DNA from: CBDCCV01 sp965215025 | GTDB lineage: Bacteria; Bacteroidota; Rhodothermia; Rhodothermales; Salinibacteraceae | Direction of reading: 5' to 3' | Assembly: GCA_965215025.1 (NCBI GenBank) | Contig: CBDCCV010000002.1 | Location: 434,001 to 498,000, forward strand | Length of the DNA stretch: 64,000 nucleotides | Shown: positions 1 to 8,049 of the stretch, piece after piece | Position numbering within the stretch: position 1 is the first letter of the stretch | Layout: each line of letters opens with the position of its first letter | Made by a program: the position numbers and the translations under genes | The notes under the pieces: generated by a model | Seen by the model: only the letters and a program-made list of their open reading frames with translations | Told to the model about the DNA's origin: nothing | The model's database searches: none

Positions 1-850
1 CGGAGGGGTCGTAGAGGCTGTCGCCGGGCGTGCCGGGGCGGTCGGTTTTCTGGCCGTCGAAGACGCTTGCTTCCATGTACTTGTCGGCCAAGCCGGGCAT
101 CTCGTCCATCGCCTCGATGAGGCGTCCGCCCGCGCCGATGGTGATCTCGCGCTTCGGTTTTTCGGCGCAGGTGAGGATCGCGCGCGCCACCACGTCGGGG
201 CTGTAGACGGGCGGGGGCAGCGTCGGCTCCTCGTCCATGTAATTTTTGGCGTGCTCCGGATAAGGCGTATTGATGGAGCCGGGCTTGACGAGCGTGACGG
301 CGATGGGGTAGCCGTCCTTCTCCAGCTCCACGCGCAGGGCCTCGGTGAAGCCTTTGATGGCGTGCTTCGAGGCGCTGTAATGCCCCTGAAGCGGGATGGC
401 CCGCTCCGCCGCGGCGCTCCCCAGGTTGATGATGGCGCCGCCGCGGTCCTTGAGGTGCTCGAACGCCGCCTGCGAGCCGTGGACCACGCCCCAGTAGTTC
501 ACGTCGAAAAGCCGGCGCGCCTCGTCGAGCGGCACCTGCTCGATGCGCCCGTAGATGGAGACGCCCGCGTTGTTGACCCACGTGTCGAAGTGGCCGAAGC
601 GCTCGACCACATCGTCGGCAAGCTCGCGCACGGCGTCGGGGTCGCTCACGTCGGTGACGACGTAGACGGCCTCGCCGCCCTCCGCTTCGATCTCCTCGAC
701 GGCTTCGCGGAGGGCGTCTTCGTCGCGGGCGGAGAGGACGACGCGCGCGCCTTTCTGGGCGGCCAGCTTGGCCGTCGCCAGCCCGATACCGCTCGACGCG
801 CCGGTGATGACGATGACTTGCTCGTTGACGGGCTTTAGCTTGACGTTCAT
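1..850 (-). CDS. SDR family NAD(P)-dependent oxidoreductase, 3' end outside window
   Basis: Read on the minus strand from an ATG at 850, the frame stays open to the window edge, giving 283 residues without a stop. The classical short-chain dehydrogenase hallmarks are visible: the Rossmann motif TGASSGIG at residues 16-23, NNAG at 93-96, a catalytic Ser near 144 and the YSASK motif (Tyr158, Lys162). This supports a cytosolic NAD(P)H-dependent ketone/alcohol oxidoreductase. The segment after about residue 210 (proline-rich, then IGAGGRLIEAMDEMPG) is a C-terminal extension of the kind seen in SDRs of about 330 residues rather than the usual 250, so some 30-60 residues probably lie beyond the edge. 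The substrate cannot be inferred. Its 5' flank faces the divergent histidine kinase gene across 238 bp. Confidence 0.9.
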   Translation of the reverse strand, partial: MNVKLKPVNEQVIVITGASSGIGLATAKLAAQKGARVVLSARDEDALREAVEEIEAEGGEAVYVVTDVSDPDAVRELADDVVERFGHFDTWVNNAGVSIYGRIEQVPLDEARRLFDVNYWGVVHGSQAAFEHLKDRGGAIINLGSAAAERAIPLQGHYSASKHAIKGFTEALRVELEKDGYPIAVTLVKPGSINTPYPEHAKNYMDEEPTLPPPVYSPDVVARAILTCAEKPKREITIGAGGRLIEAMDEMPGLADKYMEASVFDGQKTDRPGTPGDSLYDPS

Positions 851-1088
851 GGTAGTGTTTGGTCTTGCGGGTGAAGGATGAGGGAAAAGAGGGTCAGGCC
901 GGGCGAAGGGTCCGGACGCCGTCCTGCACGGGACTACGCTCGTTGTGCCTAACGCTGCCGGGCGCGCGGCTTGCCGGAAACTCCTTGACGTTTGGGTAAC
1001 TATGAGCGAGCGGCGCTGCGGCTTTGCCTGATCCGGCGCGGGGCCTAAGCGCCAATCTGCAACCTCCCGTCTAAAATCCAACATCGGA

Positions 1089-2516
1089 ATGCGCGCGTAC
1101 CGCTGGAGCACCAACCTGAAGCTGGGCCTCATCGTCTTTGCGGTCGTCATTGCGGTGGCCTCGCTTTGGTACACGCGCCACCTTGTCGAGAGCCTGCGCG
1201 AGCGCGAGCAGTCCATCATCCAGCTCTGGGCCGGGGCGCAGCAGCAGGTGGCGCAGGCGCAGGCCGTGAACCCCTACCAGGCCGAGCTGAACGCGCTCGA
1301 AGCCTACCTCGAACGCGCAGAAGCAGAACAGAGCGCCACCGTCCTGGAGGAGGAGCAGGGCGCTTCGAAGGCGCGGATCGAAGACTTCCGCCGGGCCGTG
1401 GCTTGGGCGAAGAGTATGCCGCCGGCCAGCGAACTCAATTTCATCACCAACAACATCCTCATCCCCAACTCCTTTGGCATCCCGGCCATCATCACGGACT
1501 CGGCCTCGCGCGCGCCACTGTTCTGGCGCAACGTGGACGTCCCGGAAGGCCTTGCCGCGCTGCCGGCGGCGGACTCCGCCCGCGCCGCGGCGCGCCTCGT
1601 CCGCCTGCGCGCCGAGATGGACGACGTCTACGAGCCGATCCCCATCGCCCTCGGGGGCAGCACGGCGAGCCGGGACCGGCTCACGCAGTTCGTGCACTAC
1701 GACGAGTCGCGCCTGATCAAGGAGCTGCGCTGGTTCCCGTACGTGCAGCTCCTCTTCGTGGCGCTCTTCATCGGGATCGGGTACCTGGGCTTCTCCTACG
1801 TGCGGCGCTCGGAGCAGTCGAGCCTTTGGGTGGGGATGGCCCGCGAGGCGGCGCATCAGCTGGGCACGCCCATCTCCAGCCTCATGGGGTGGACCGAGCT
1901 GCTCAAGGCTGACGGCCTGAGCAGAGGGCAGCGCCGCGAGGCCCTCGAAGAGATCGAGAACGACATCGAGCGCTTGAAGCGCGTGACGAGCCGTTTTTCG
2001 GACATCGGCTCTTTGCCGAAGCTCAAGGCGCAGCCCGTGGCGCCGCCCATCGAGCGGACGGTGGCGTACATCCGCCGGCGCGTGCCGCAGGCTGGGCAGC
2101 GCGTGACGCTGGAAGCGCGCGTGCCGGCTGGCCTCCAAGCGCCGCTCAACGCCGAGCTGTTCGAGTGGGTGATCGAGAACCTGCTGAAGAATGCGCTCGA
2201 CAGCCTGCCCTCGCATAGCGGGGCCATCGACGCGCCCGAAGGCCGCATCACCGTAGAAGCGCGCCAGGACGCGGCGGGCGCCGTCGTCATCGACGTAGAG
2301 GACACCGGGCGCGGCATCGACCGGCGGCAGTGGAAGAACGTCTTCCGCCCCGGCTACTCGACCAAGAAGCGCGGCTGGGGCTTGGGCCTGAGCCTGGCCC
2401 ACCGCATCATCGACGACTACCACGGCGGCACGCTCAGCGTGGCGCAGTCGAAGCCGGGCGAGGGCACCACGTTCCGCATCGAGCTACCGGCTGCCGAGGG
2501 AACGGGGAGCAGGTAA
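1089..2516 (+). CDS. Membrane-bound sensor histidine kinase
   Basis: This 475-residue protein has two transmembrane helices (about residues 10-29 and 218-238) enclosing a periplasmic segment of about 185 residues, followed by a cytoplasmic kinase core. The H-box reads AREAAHQLGTPISSLMGW with phosphoacceptor His256. The N-box is ENLLKNALDSL (Asn368), the G1 box DTGRGID (about 405) and the G2 box GWGLGLSLAHRI (about 429). All catalytic motifs are therefore intact, and the H-box sequence HQLGTP is the variant common in Bacteroidota kinases. The sensor region matches no domain I recognise and is helical in character. No response regulator lies next to it, so it is an orphan kinase here; its partner and stimulus are unknown. 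The ATG at 1089 was chosen because it starts directly before the first membrane helix. Confidence 0.92.
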   Translation: MRAYRWSTNLKLGLIVFAVVIAVASLWYTRHLVESLREREQSIIQLWAGAQQQVAQAQAVNPYQAELNALEAYLERAEAEQSATVLEEEQGASKARIEDFRRAVAWAKSMPPASELNFITNNILIPNSFGIPAIITDSASRAPLFWRNVDVPEGLAALPAADSARAAARLVRLRAEMDDVYEPIPIALGGSTASRDRLTQFVHYDESRLIKELRWFPYVQLLFVALFIGIGYLGFSYVRRSEQSSLWVGMAREAAHQLGTPISSLMGWTELLKADGLSRGQRREALEEIENDIERLKRVTSRFSDIGSLPKLKAQPVAPPIERTVAYIRRRVPQAGQRVTLEARVPAGLQAPLNAELFEWVIENLLKNALDSLPSHSGAIDAPEGRITVEARQDAAGAVVIDVEDTGRGIDRRQWKNVFRPGYSTKKRGWGLGLSLAHRIIDDYHGGTLSVAQSKPGEGTTFRIELPAAEGTGSR

Positions 2517-2601
2517 CGGGGGGCTTCGGGCGCGGCCACTTGCGCCGCCAATTGCGTCACTGAGGAAGGTCGTGGCCTTGCGTGCGTCGCCCAGCTCTCT
2601 C

Positions 2602-3906
2602 TCACCCCTTCTCTCGTTCCCCCAGAACGCGCGCGCGCAACGCCTCGGCGGAGCCGGAGGACGGGAAGGCGACGAAGATGGTGGCACGCTCGCGCCAGAC
2701 GAGCGCCTGCGCGTCGCCGGCGGGGCGGGCCTCAAAGGCGCCCTCGGCGGCGATCTCGCGGAGGAGGTCGTCGCTCAGGCGCAGCCGTTCGGCGAAGCGG
2801 TCCAGGAGCGCGTACGTGTAGGCGTAGACGCGGATGGGTGCGCGCGCGTCCGCGCCACTGCCGCCGCCGTCGCGCTCGGCGCTCTCGAAGAGGAAGACGG
2901 GCACGCGCGCGCCCGGCGCCACCTCGGCGATGCGCACGCTCGAGAGCGCGGCCCCGGCGATGGAGGGGACGGCCAGGCGCTGCCCGAGCGTGCGCTGCAC
3001 GAGGCGCTCCGCCTCGGCGGGCGAGCGGGGGCGGAAGGCCTGCTCGGCGCGCCCTGGATCGTAGCGCGCCGAGAGAACGAGCAGGTTCGTGTCCGGCGTG
3101 CGCTCCAACGCCTCCGAGGCTAAGAAGCCCACCAAGCCCGCCGCCACGATAAGCGCAAGGGCCAGGCCCATCCGCCGCCACCGCGGCTCTCGTCGGCGCG
3201 CCGAAGCGGCCCGGCGCGGGCGGTCCTTGACGACGTACGGCTTTTCCGAGACGAGGGGCGTGCGCGGCGCATCGGCGGGCCGAGGCCGTTGCAGGGCGTT
3301 CTCCAACGCCGGTCCCAGGGCCGTTGGCGGTGCGGCGAAGTCTTCCTCGACCAGCGCGCGCAGGGCCGGGCGGAGGCTGCCGGGCGCCAGCGCATTGGCG
3401 AGCAGGCGGCGCTCGGCCTCGCTGGCTTGCGCGCGCAGATGGTCCCAGAGCGCGGCCTGCGCCTTGTCGAGGCGCGAGCAGGCGGCGTCGGGGGCAAGGC
3501 CGAGCACGTGGCCGGCGTCGGCGCAGGAGAGGCGCTCAACCTTGCAAAGCGCCAGCAGGAGCCGGTCGCGCGGCGCCAGGGCGGCGTAGGCCGCCGGCAG
3601 ATGCTGCCTCAGAAACCGCCGCGCGGCCCGCTGCCGGAAGCCGGACGGTCCGCCCTCCTCCGCTGCCGCGCGCGGGGCGGCGTCGTCCGTGCGTTTTGCC
3701 TCGGCATGGACGGCGGCCATGAGGCGGAAGAGGGCGAGGCGGTCGCCTTCGCGCAGGGCGGTTTCGCTCGACGCGGCGGCGCGGCGGTAGGTGGCATCCA
3801 CGAGCCGGGCGGCGGCCTCGGCATCGGGCGCGAGCGTTTGGGCCAGCGCGTAGAGGCTGTTCAGGTGCTCCAGCGAAGGACCGCCGTATGGGGAAGAGCC
3901 GCGCAT
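2602..3906 (-). CDS. Sigma-70-like (region 2/region 4) protein fused to a transmembrane anchor and C-terminal domain
   Basis: The 434-residue product begins with a helical segment (about 10-60, containing LNSLYALAQTLAPDAEAAAR) that looks like ECF sigma region 2. A region-4-like helix-turn-helix follows at about 110-165 (LAPRDRLLLALCKVERLSC, then AGHVLGLAPDAACSRLDKA). A proline-rich basic linker leads to a single transmembrane helix (GLALALIVAAGLVGFLASEA, about 250-270) and a C-terminal domain of about 160 residues that would lie in the periplasm. A typical ECF factor has about 190 residues and is soluble, so this is a sigma-like head tethered to the membrane. Region 4 is weakly conserved, and the protein may instead be an anti-sigma-type or membrane-anchored regulator. 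No separate anti-sigma gene is adjacent. The family resemblance is recognised from pattern; the sensing role is inference. Confidence 0.7.
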   Translation of the reverse strand: MRGSSPYGGPSLEHLNSLYALAQTLAPDAEAAARLVDATYRRAAASSETALREGDRLALFRLMAAVHAEAKRTDDAAPRAAAEEGGPSGFRQRAARRFLRQHLPAAYAALAPRDRLLLALCKVERLSCADAGHVLGLAPDAACSRLDKAQAALWDHLRAQASEAERRLLANALAPGSLRPALRALVEEDFAAPPTALGPALENALQRPRPADAPRTPLVSEKPYVVKDRPRRAASARRREPRWRRMGLALALIVAAGLVGFLASEALERTPDTNLLVLSARYDPGRAEQAFRPRSPAEAERLVQRTLGQRLAVPSIAGAALSSVRIAEVAPGARVPVFLFESAERDGGGSGADARAPIRVYAYTYALLDRFAERLRLSDDLLREIAAEGAFEARPAGDAQALVWRERATIFVAFPSSGSAEALRARVLGEREKG

Positions 3907-4007
3907 AGGTAACAGCGTTGAAGCGCGCGCGAGGCGCGGAGAAGCAGGAGCGCTCGGCCGGACCTTCTCATCGCAGAAGAGGAAAGCGACGCGCCGCCCT
4001 CCAGACG

Positions 4008-4847
4008 TTACTTGGAGAAGACGACGTTAACCGAGGTGCCTTTACCAATGCCGAGGAGTTCGGCGGCGTTCCCGCTGCTCACGGCGATCTCCAGGAAGCC
4101 GTGGCTGCCGAAGAGCAGCAGCGGCTCGCCCGAGGCCACGGCACCGTAGGTGGGCTGTATGGCGCCGAGCACGGCGTTCCCCGCGTAGCACTTGACGGGC
4201 CGCCCGCAGCGGTGCCTCTCCAACAGGCCGCGCGGGATGTTCGTGATGGCGTTGCCGAAGCGGTCCACATGGACGACCCAGCCCTGGATGCCTTGCGCGT
4301 CGGTGATGGGGAGCGCCCAGCGGAGCGGTTCGAGCGGGCCGGCCGGCGGCCCGAGCGCGCCCAGCGGCGTGCCCGCCGCCAGATGCGCCGCCGCCGGAGC
4401 AAAGATGTCGCGCCCGTGAAAGGTAGCCGCAGGAGCCTCCGAGCGCCAGAACCGCTTGTCTTCGAGCACGACGGCGGCCTCGGGCGCCGCCTCGTCCAGG
4501 ACGAGCGTGAAGAGGCCGTTGTCCGGCCCCACGAACCACTGCCCCTGGTGCCGTAGCGCGACGGGCCGCCGCGCCGTCCCCACCCCCGGATCGACGACGA
4601 CGAGGTGCACGGTGTCCTTTGGGAAAAAGGGCACGGCGCCGCGCAGCACGAAGGCGGCCTCCATCACGTCCTGCGGCGCCACCTCATGTGTGACGTCCAC
4701 CAGGCGCGCCTCGGGGCAGAGGGAGAGCACCACGCCCTTCATGGCCGCCACGTACGCATCGCGCGTGCCGAAGTCGGTGGTGAGCGTGAGCAGTGGGGGC
4801 ACGGCAGAGCCGGGTGGTGAAGCGGGAGCGGGCACGGCAAGGTACAA
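4008..4847 (-). CDS. SAM hydroxide adenosyltransferase (DUF62 / SAM-dependent chlorinase-fluorinase superfamily)
   Basis: The 279-residue product carries the superfamily motifs LTTDFGTRDAYVAAMKG (about 22-38), VVDPGVGTARRP with Asp86 and Arg93/94, GPDNG (107-111), HGRDIFAPAAAHLA with His144, and DRFGNAITN in the C-terminal domain. The Asp-Arg-His triad is the signature of the hydroxide adenosyltransferases, which hydrolyse SAM to adenosine and methionine, rather than of true fluorinases or chlorinases. The physiological purpose of the reaction is unsettled for the family. The start is uncertain. The longest frame opens with TTG at 4847; GTG codons at 4835 and 4802 would remove 4 or 15 non-conserved residues, and 4802 lies just upstream of the conserved core. 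The 5' flank is shared with the divergent GbsR gene and holds repeated CGTAGAC heptamers. Confidence 0.88.
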   Translation of the reverse strand: MYLAVPAPASPPGSAVPPLLTLTTDFGTRDAYVAAMKGVVLSLCPEARLVDVTHEVAPQDVMEAAFVLRGAVPFFPKDTVHLVVVDPGVGTARRPVALRHQGQWFVGPDNGLFTLVLDEAAPEAAVVLEDKRFWRSEAPAATFHGRDIFAPAAAHLAAGTPLGALGPPAGPLEPLRWALPITDAQGIQGWVVHVDRFGNAITNIPRGLLERHRCGRPVKCYAGNAVLGAIQPTYGAVASGEPLLLFGSHGFLEIAVSSGNAAELLGIGKGTSVNVVFSK

Positions 4848-4849
4848 AA

Positions 4850-4885
4850 CGTAGACGGCCTCTGTCTACGTGCTGTTTGTCTACG
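4850..4885. promoter_or_regulatory. Cluster of three CGTAGAC/GTCTACG heptamers (possible operator)
   Basis: CGTAGAC occurs at 4850-4856, and its exact reverse complement GTCTACG at 4864-4870 and again at 4879-4885. The first two form an inverted pair with a 7-base spacer. The last two are direct repeats with a 15-bp period, within a slightly longer shared word TGTCTACG. The cluster sits in the intergenic region between the SAM hydroxide adenosyltransferase gene and the divergent GbsR/MarR regulator gene, where an operator would be expected. No binding protein is known; assignment to the neighbouring regulator is inference. Confidence 0.35.
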
Positions 4886-4964
4886 CGCCGCCGTTCTGAA
4901 GGACAAGACGGCGCGCCCGGCCCTCTTGCCAAGAAAGAAGCGACCCAGCGTTTTGGCCGAGCGG

Positions 4965-4996
4965 TTTGGCCCTTGGCGCGCAAGTTTGTAGATTGG
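4965..4996 (+). promoter_or_regulatory. Weak candidate Bacteroidota-type promoter
   Basis: TTTG at 4965-4968 is followed after 20 bases by TAGATTGG at 4989-4996, one base off the TAnnTTTG -7 element. If used, transcription would start near 5003, about 145 nt upstream of the GbsR/MarR gene. The match is imperfect and could be chance. Confidence 0.25.
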
Positions 4997-5146
4997 TACA
5001 TTCCAGATGCAGCCGGGGCGGCGCCCGTCTCCCTTCCACGTCTTAGGACGCCTCGCCTGAGCAGTCCTTCCGCCCTTCTCCTGCCGGGCCTGTCGCGCGC
5101 CTTTCTGTACGAAGCCTCTTCTGCTCCTGAGCACGACGCACGACTT

Positions 5147-5800
5147 ATGAGTAAGCACGACGAGAAAACGCCCCGCTGCGCCAGCGGCCAGGACGCGGCC
5201 ACGGCCGAGGGCCAAGGAGATCAAGGCGCAAGCGCCGCACACGAAGAGGCCGTCGAGCGGTTCATCCTCTTCTGGGGCGAGATGGCCTCCAACTGGGGCA
5301 TCAACCGCACCATGGCGCAGATCCACGCCCTCCTCTACTGCGCCGAAAAGCCGCTCGACACCGACGAGATCATGGAACGCCTCCAGATCAGCCGGGGGAA
5401 CGCCAACATGAACCTGCGCTCTTTGATCACGTGGAACCTGGCGCGCAAGGCGCATCAGCCCGGCTCGCGCAAGGACTTCTACACGGCCGAGAAGGACGTC
5501 TGGCACATCACCGCGCAGATCATCAAAGAGCGCGAGCGGCGCGAGATCAAGCCCGTCCACGAGCAGCTTCAGGAATGCCGCGACATCCTGGCGAAAAAGC
5601 AGGAGGCGTGCAGCGAACTGCCCGAGCGCGACCGGGTCCTGTGCGAGCGTCTGGAAAACCTCATGCACCTCATGGAGGTGTTCGAGGGGTTCTCGCAGGC
5701 GCTCCTGCCGTTCGTTCAGGCGCGCAACGCCGACACGCTGAAAAAGCTCATCGCCGTGGCGCGCGCGTTGCAAACCGCGCCCGAGGAGGACGCCGCATGA
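5147..5800 (+). CDS. GbsR/MarR family transcriptional regulator
   Basis: Starting at ATG 5147 the product has 217 residues. After a variable, acidic N-terminus, residues of the form RFILFWGEMASNWGINRTMA lead into a winged helix-turn-helix (CAEKPLDTDEIMERLQISRG, then ANMNLRSLITWNLA). This is the layout of GbsR-type MarR regulators, whose best-known member represses choline/glycine-betaine genes in Bacillus. A long C-terminal helix with a Cys-containing stretch (ECRDILAKKQEACSELPERD) may dimerise. The frame is open upstream to 4793, but the sequence before 5147 does not resemble the family. The stop overlaps the start of the next gene (ATGA), indicating translational coupling with yraN. The target genes are unknown; the shared upstream region with the SAM enzyme and the downstream RiPP genes are the obvious candidates. 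Confidence 0.85.
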   Translation: MSKHDEKTPRCASGQDAATAEGQGDQGASAAHEEAVERFILFWGEMASNWGINRTMAQIHALLYCAEKPLDTDEIMERLQISRGNANMNLRSLITWNLARKAHQPGSRKDFYTAEKDVWHITAQIIKERERREIKPVHEQLQECRDILAKKQEACSELPERDRVLCERLENLMHLMEVFEGFSQALLPFVQARNADTLKKLIAVARALQTAPEEDAA

Positions 5801-6180
5801 GCACCAAACGCACCGGCGACCGCGGCGAAGAGCTGGCGGCGACGTACCTCGAAAAAGAGGGCTACCGCGTCCTGGACCGCAACTACCGCTTCGAGCGCGC
5901 CGAGGTGGACCTCGTGTGCTTCGAGCCGGCCGAGCGGGACGAGCACGGCGGCGAACTCGTGGTCGTGGAGGTGAAGACGCGCTCCGGGACCGGCTTCGGG
6001 CGGCCCGAGGAGGCCGTCACGCCCGAGAAGCAGCGCCACATCGTCCGTGCCACGCAGGCGTACCTCTACGAGCGCCGGCTCGAAGGCGCGCCGTTGCGGT
6101 TCGACGTAGTCAGCGTGGTGCTCCAAAAAGGCCGGCCTCCGCTTATCGAGCATTTCAAAAACGCCTTCCTGGCTTCCTGA
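5797..6180 (+). CDS. YraN/UPF0102 family endonuclease-like protein
   Basis: The 127-residue product shows the UPF0102 pattern: GDRGEELAATYLEKEGYRVL at the N-terminus, then NYRFERAEVDLVCFE (Glu/Asp of the nuclease core), VVVEVKTRSGTGFGRPEEAV (the ExK motif) and a C-terminal RFDVVSV segment. The fold is that of Holliday-junction-resolvase-type nucleases; the cellular role of the family is not established. Its ATG overlaps the stop of the GbsR gene by 4 nt (ATGA). The next gene starts 17 bp downstream, so all three are probably cotranscribed. Length and motifs are normal for the family. Confidence 0.92.
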   Translation: MSTKRTGDRGEELAATYLEKEGYRVLDRNYRFERAEVDLVCFEPAERDEHGGELVVVEVKTRSGTGFGRPEEAVTPEKQRHIVRATQAYLYERRLEGAPLRFDVVSVVLQKGRPPLIEHFKNAFLAS

Positions 6181-6197
6181 AAGAAGCGCCCCCTGCC

Positions 6198-7418
6198 GTG
6201 CCTGCTGCTCTGCCGCCCGCCTTTTCTGCCGAAGACCGCTTGCTCCTGGGCCTGGCCGAGGCGGTGCTGAGCGGCGACGGGCGCGCCCGCATTGGCGGCG
6301 CGCTGGCCGAGGGCGTGCGCTGGCCGCGCCTCGTCCAAGAAGCCGAGCGCCACGCGATGGTGCCGCTGGTCTACCACGGCCTCAAGGCGATGCGGCCCGA
6401 AGCGGCCCCGCCGGCCACGATGCGGCGCCTGCGGCAGCTTTTCCTGGCGACGTTCCAGCTCAGCCTCCACCTGCGGAGTGCGCTGCCGGAAGTGCTCAGG
6501 CGCTTTGCCGCCTCCGGGATCGACCCGCTCGTCTTCAAAGGCCCGGCGCTGGCCGCCACGGCGTATCCCGACGCCAAGCTGCGCCCGTTCACGGACCTCG
6601 ACCTCCTCGTCCGCCCCGCCGACGCCCGCGCCGCCGACGCCGCGCTCACCGAGGCCGGCTTCGAGCGCATCGACCCGCTGCCTCAGCGCTTCGCCGCGCG
6701 GTGGGAGAGGTACGGGCCGTTCCAGGCGCCGCACCAAAACGCCATCGGCTACGTGCGCGGCAAGGGGACGCCCGGCGTCGTGGCCGTCGATTTGCACTGG
6801 GGCTTGGCCTCTCGGTACTTCCTTTTCCCTATGGATACGGAAGAGCTTTGGGCGCGCCGCGTCCCGCTCCGTTTGGATGCGGCGGCGCCTGCCTACACGT
6901 TTTCGCCTGAGGACACGCTGCTTTTCCTATGCGTCCACGCCGCCAAGCATCACTGGAACACGCTCCGCTTCGCGGGCGACCTCGCGGCGCTCGTGCAGGC
7001 GCAGCCCGGCCTGGACTGGGCCTGGACGCTGCGCAAGGCGCTGGCGCTCCGCAGCGCGCGCATGGTGCTTCTGGGCGCGTGCCTGGCCTCCGCGCTGCTG
7101 CACGCGCCGCTGCCCCCGGCCGTCAAGGAAGCCGTCCGGCGCGACGAGGCCGTGCCCGCCTTGGCCGAGGACGTGACGCGCGCCCTCTTCGCCCCGCCCG
7201 AGGGCCTGCGCGGGCTGCTCCGGACGTGCCGCTTCCACCTGCGCGTCCGCGACCGCGCGCGCGATGGGCTGGGCGCGTGCTGGTACCAGACGCAGCTTGC
7301 CCTGCGCCCCACCCGCGCCGACCGCGCCTGGCTGCCGCTGCCGCCTATGTTGACGCCGCTTTACGCGCTGATCCGCCCGGCGCGGCTGCTCTGGGAAGCG
7401 CGCCCCGGCCGCCGATAA
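6198..7418 (+). CDS. Nucleotidyltransferase family protein (NTP_transf_5) of a lasso-like RiPP cassette
   Basis: The product is 406 residues when read from GTG 6198, which follows a purine-rich GAAAGAAG stretch and lies 17 bp after yraN. The first in-frame ATG is at 6357 and would remove part of the conserved N-terminal region. The diagnostic motif is LVFKGPALAATAYPDAKLRP followed by FTDLDLLVRPADA, with Lys114 and the acidic pair Asp133/Asp135 expected to bind metal in a Pol-beta-type nucleotidyltransferase. Members of this family are often encoded beside lasso peptide B2 proteases and PqqD proteins, as here. The substrate is unknown; transfer of a nucleotide or sugar-nucleotide-derived group to a peptide is only a hypothesis. 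The 128-bp gap to the next gene holds a 7-bp hairpin (GCACGCC at 7466-7472, GGCGTGC at 7481-7487) without a T-run. Confidence 0.82.
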   Translation: MPAALPPAFSAEDRLLLGLAEAVLSGDGRARIGGALAEGVRWPRLVQEAERHAMVPLVYHGLKAMRPEAAPPATMRRLRQLFLATFQLSLHLRSALPEVLRRFAASGIDPLVFKGPALAATAYPDAKLRPFTDLDLLVRPADARAADAALTEAGFERIDPLPQRFAARWERYGPFQAPHQNAIGYVRGKGTPGVVAVDLHWGLASRYFLFPMDTEELWARRVPLRLDAAAPAYTFSPEDTLLFLCVHAAKHHWNTLRFAGDLAALVQAQPGLDWAWTLRKALALRSARMVLLGACLASALLHAPLPPAVKEAVRRDEAVPALAEDVTRALFAPPEGLRGLLRTCRFHLRVRDRARDGLGACWYQTQLALRPTRADRAWLPLPPMLTPLYALIRPARLLWEARPGRR

Positions 7419-7546
7419 CGGCAAGGGCCGCCCGGCCGCTTCTCCAAGCGCGCCGCTGCAAGCCGGCACGCCAAAACGACGGCGTGCGTGCGCCAAACCG
7501 CGCACCGGAGAAGAGCCAGACTGAGGAAAAAAGCCGTTCCCGCCGT

Positions 7547-8044
7547 ATGTTTTCTGTAGAACAGATCGTGGCTACTTTTCAGCAGATGGTTCATCGGTTG
7601 CCTTCGCTCGCGCGCCTTCGCCGGCTCCGCGCTTCTGACGCGCTGCTCCTCGCTCAGATGGCGTGGCTCCTGGCGCGCGTCCTGATGCTTCAGGGCCGGC
7701 TCTCGCTCCCTGAGCTGGTCAAGGCGTTCGACCCGCCGCAGCGGCATAAGCGCGCCGGTCGGGGGGGGGACGTGGAGCGCCTCCTTTGGCTCTGCCGCGC
7801 GCTGCTCTACCGCACACACGGCACCGACTTTTGCATGAAGCAGTCCCTGGTGCTCTTCTACCTGTTAAGACAACGAGATTGCCCGGTGCGCATCCACTTC
7901 GGGGTCGCGAAGACGGACAGCGACGACCTAACCGGGCACGCCTGGCTCGACCTCCGGGGCGAGCCGCTGGGCGAAGCACGCGACCCGCGCGTGGCGTATA
8001 AGACCACGTTTTCGTATCCTCCCGTAACCCCAACCAAGAGGTGA
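7547..8044 (+). CDS. Lasso peptide biosynthesis B2-type transglutaminase-like cysteine protease
   Basis: Read from ATG 7547 the product has 165 residues, the usual size of stand-alone B2 proteins. The catalytic residues are visible: Cys96 in GTDFCMKQSLVLFYLLR, and His131 with Asp135 in TGHAWLDLRGEP. In lasso peptide systems B2 is the leader peptidase, and it needs an RRE (PqqD-like, B1) protein to recognise the precursor. Here the PqqD protein is encoded 1.4 kb downstream and the candidate precursor starts 5 bp after this gene. The N-terminal 60 residues are helical and hydrophobic (ASDALLLAQMAWLLARVLML), as in other B2 proteins. A run of seven G's (7760-7766) lies within the coding frame; the frame stays open across it. 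Confidence 0.88.
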   Translation: MFSVEQIVATFQQMVHRLPSLARLRRLRASDALLLAQMAWLLARVLMLQGRLSLPELVKAFDPPQRHKRAGRGGDVERLLWLCRALLYRTHGTDFCMKQSLVLFYLLRQRDCPVRIHFGVAKTDSDDLTGHAWLDLRGEPLGEARDPRVAYKTTFSYPPVTPTKR

Positions 8045-8049
8045 CCCCG

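Noticed and set aside
251..838. Long open frame on the plus strand opposite the first SDR gene
   Set aside because: It is the antisense shadow of a gene with complete SDR motifs; such shadows are common in high-GC DNA.
4008..4847. Fluorinase or chlorinase identity
   Set aside because: The Asp-Arg-His triad and short length fit the SAM hydroxide adenosyltransferases; nothing points to halide use.
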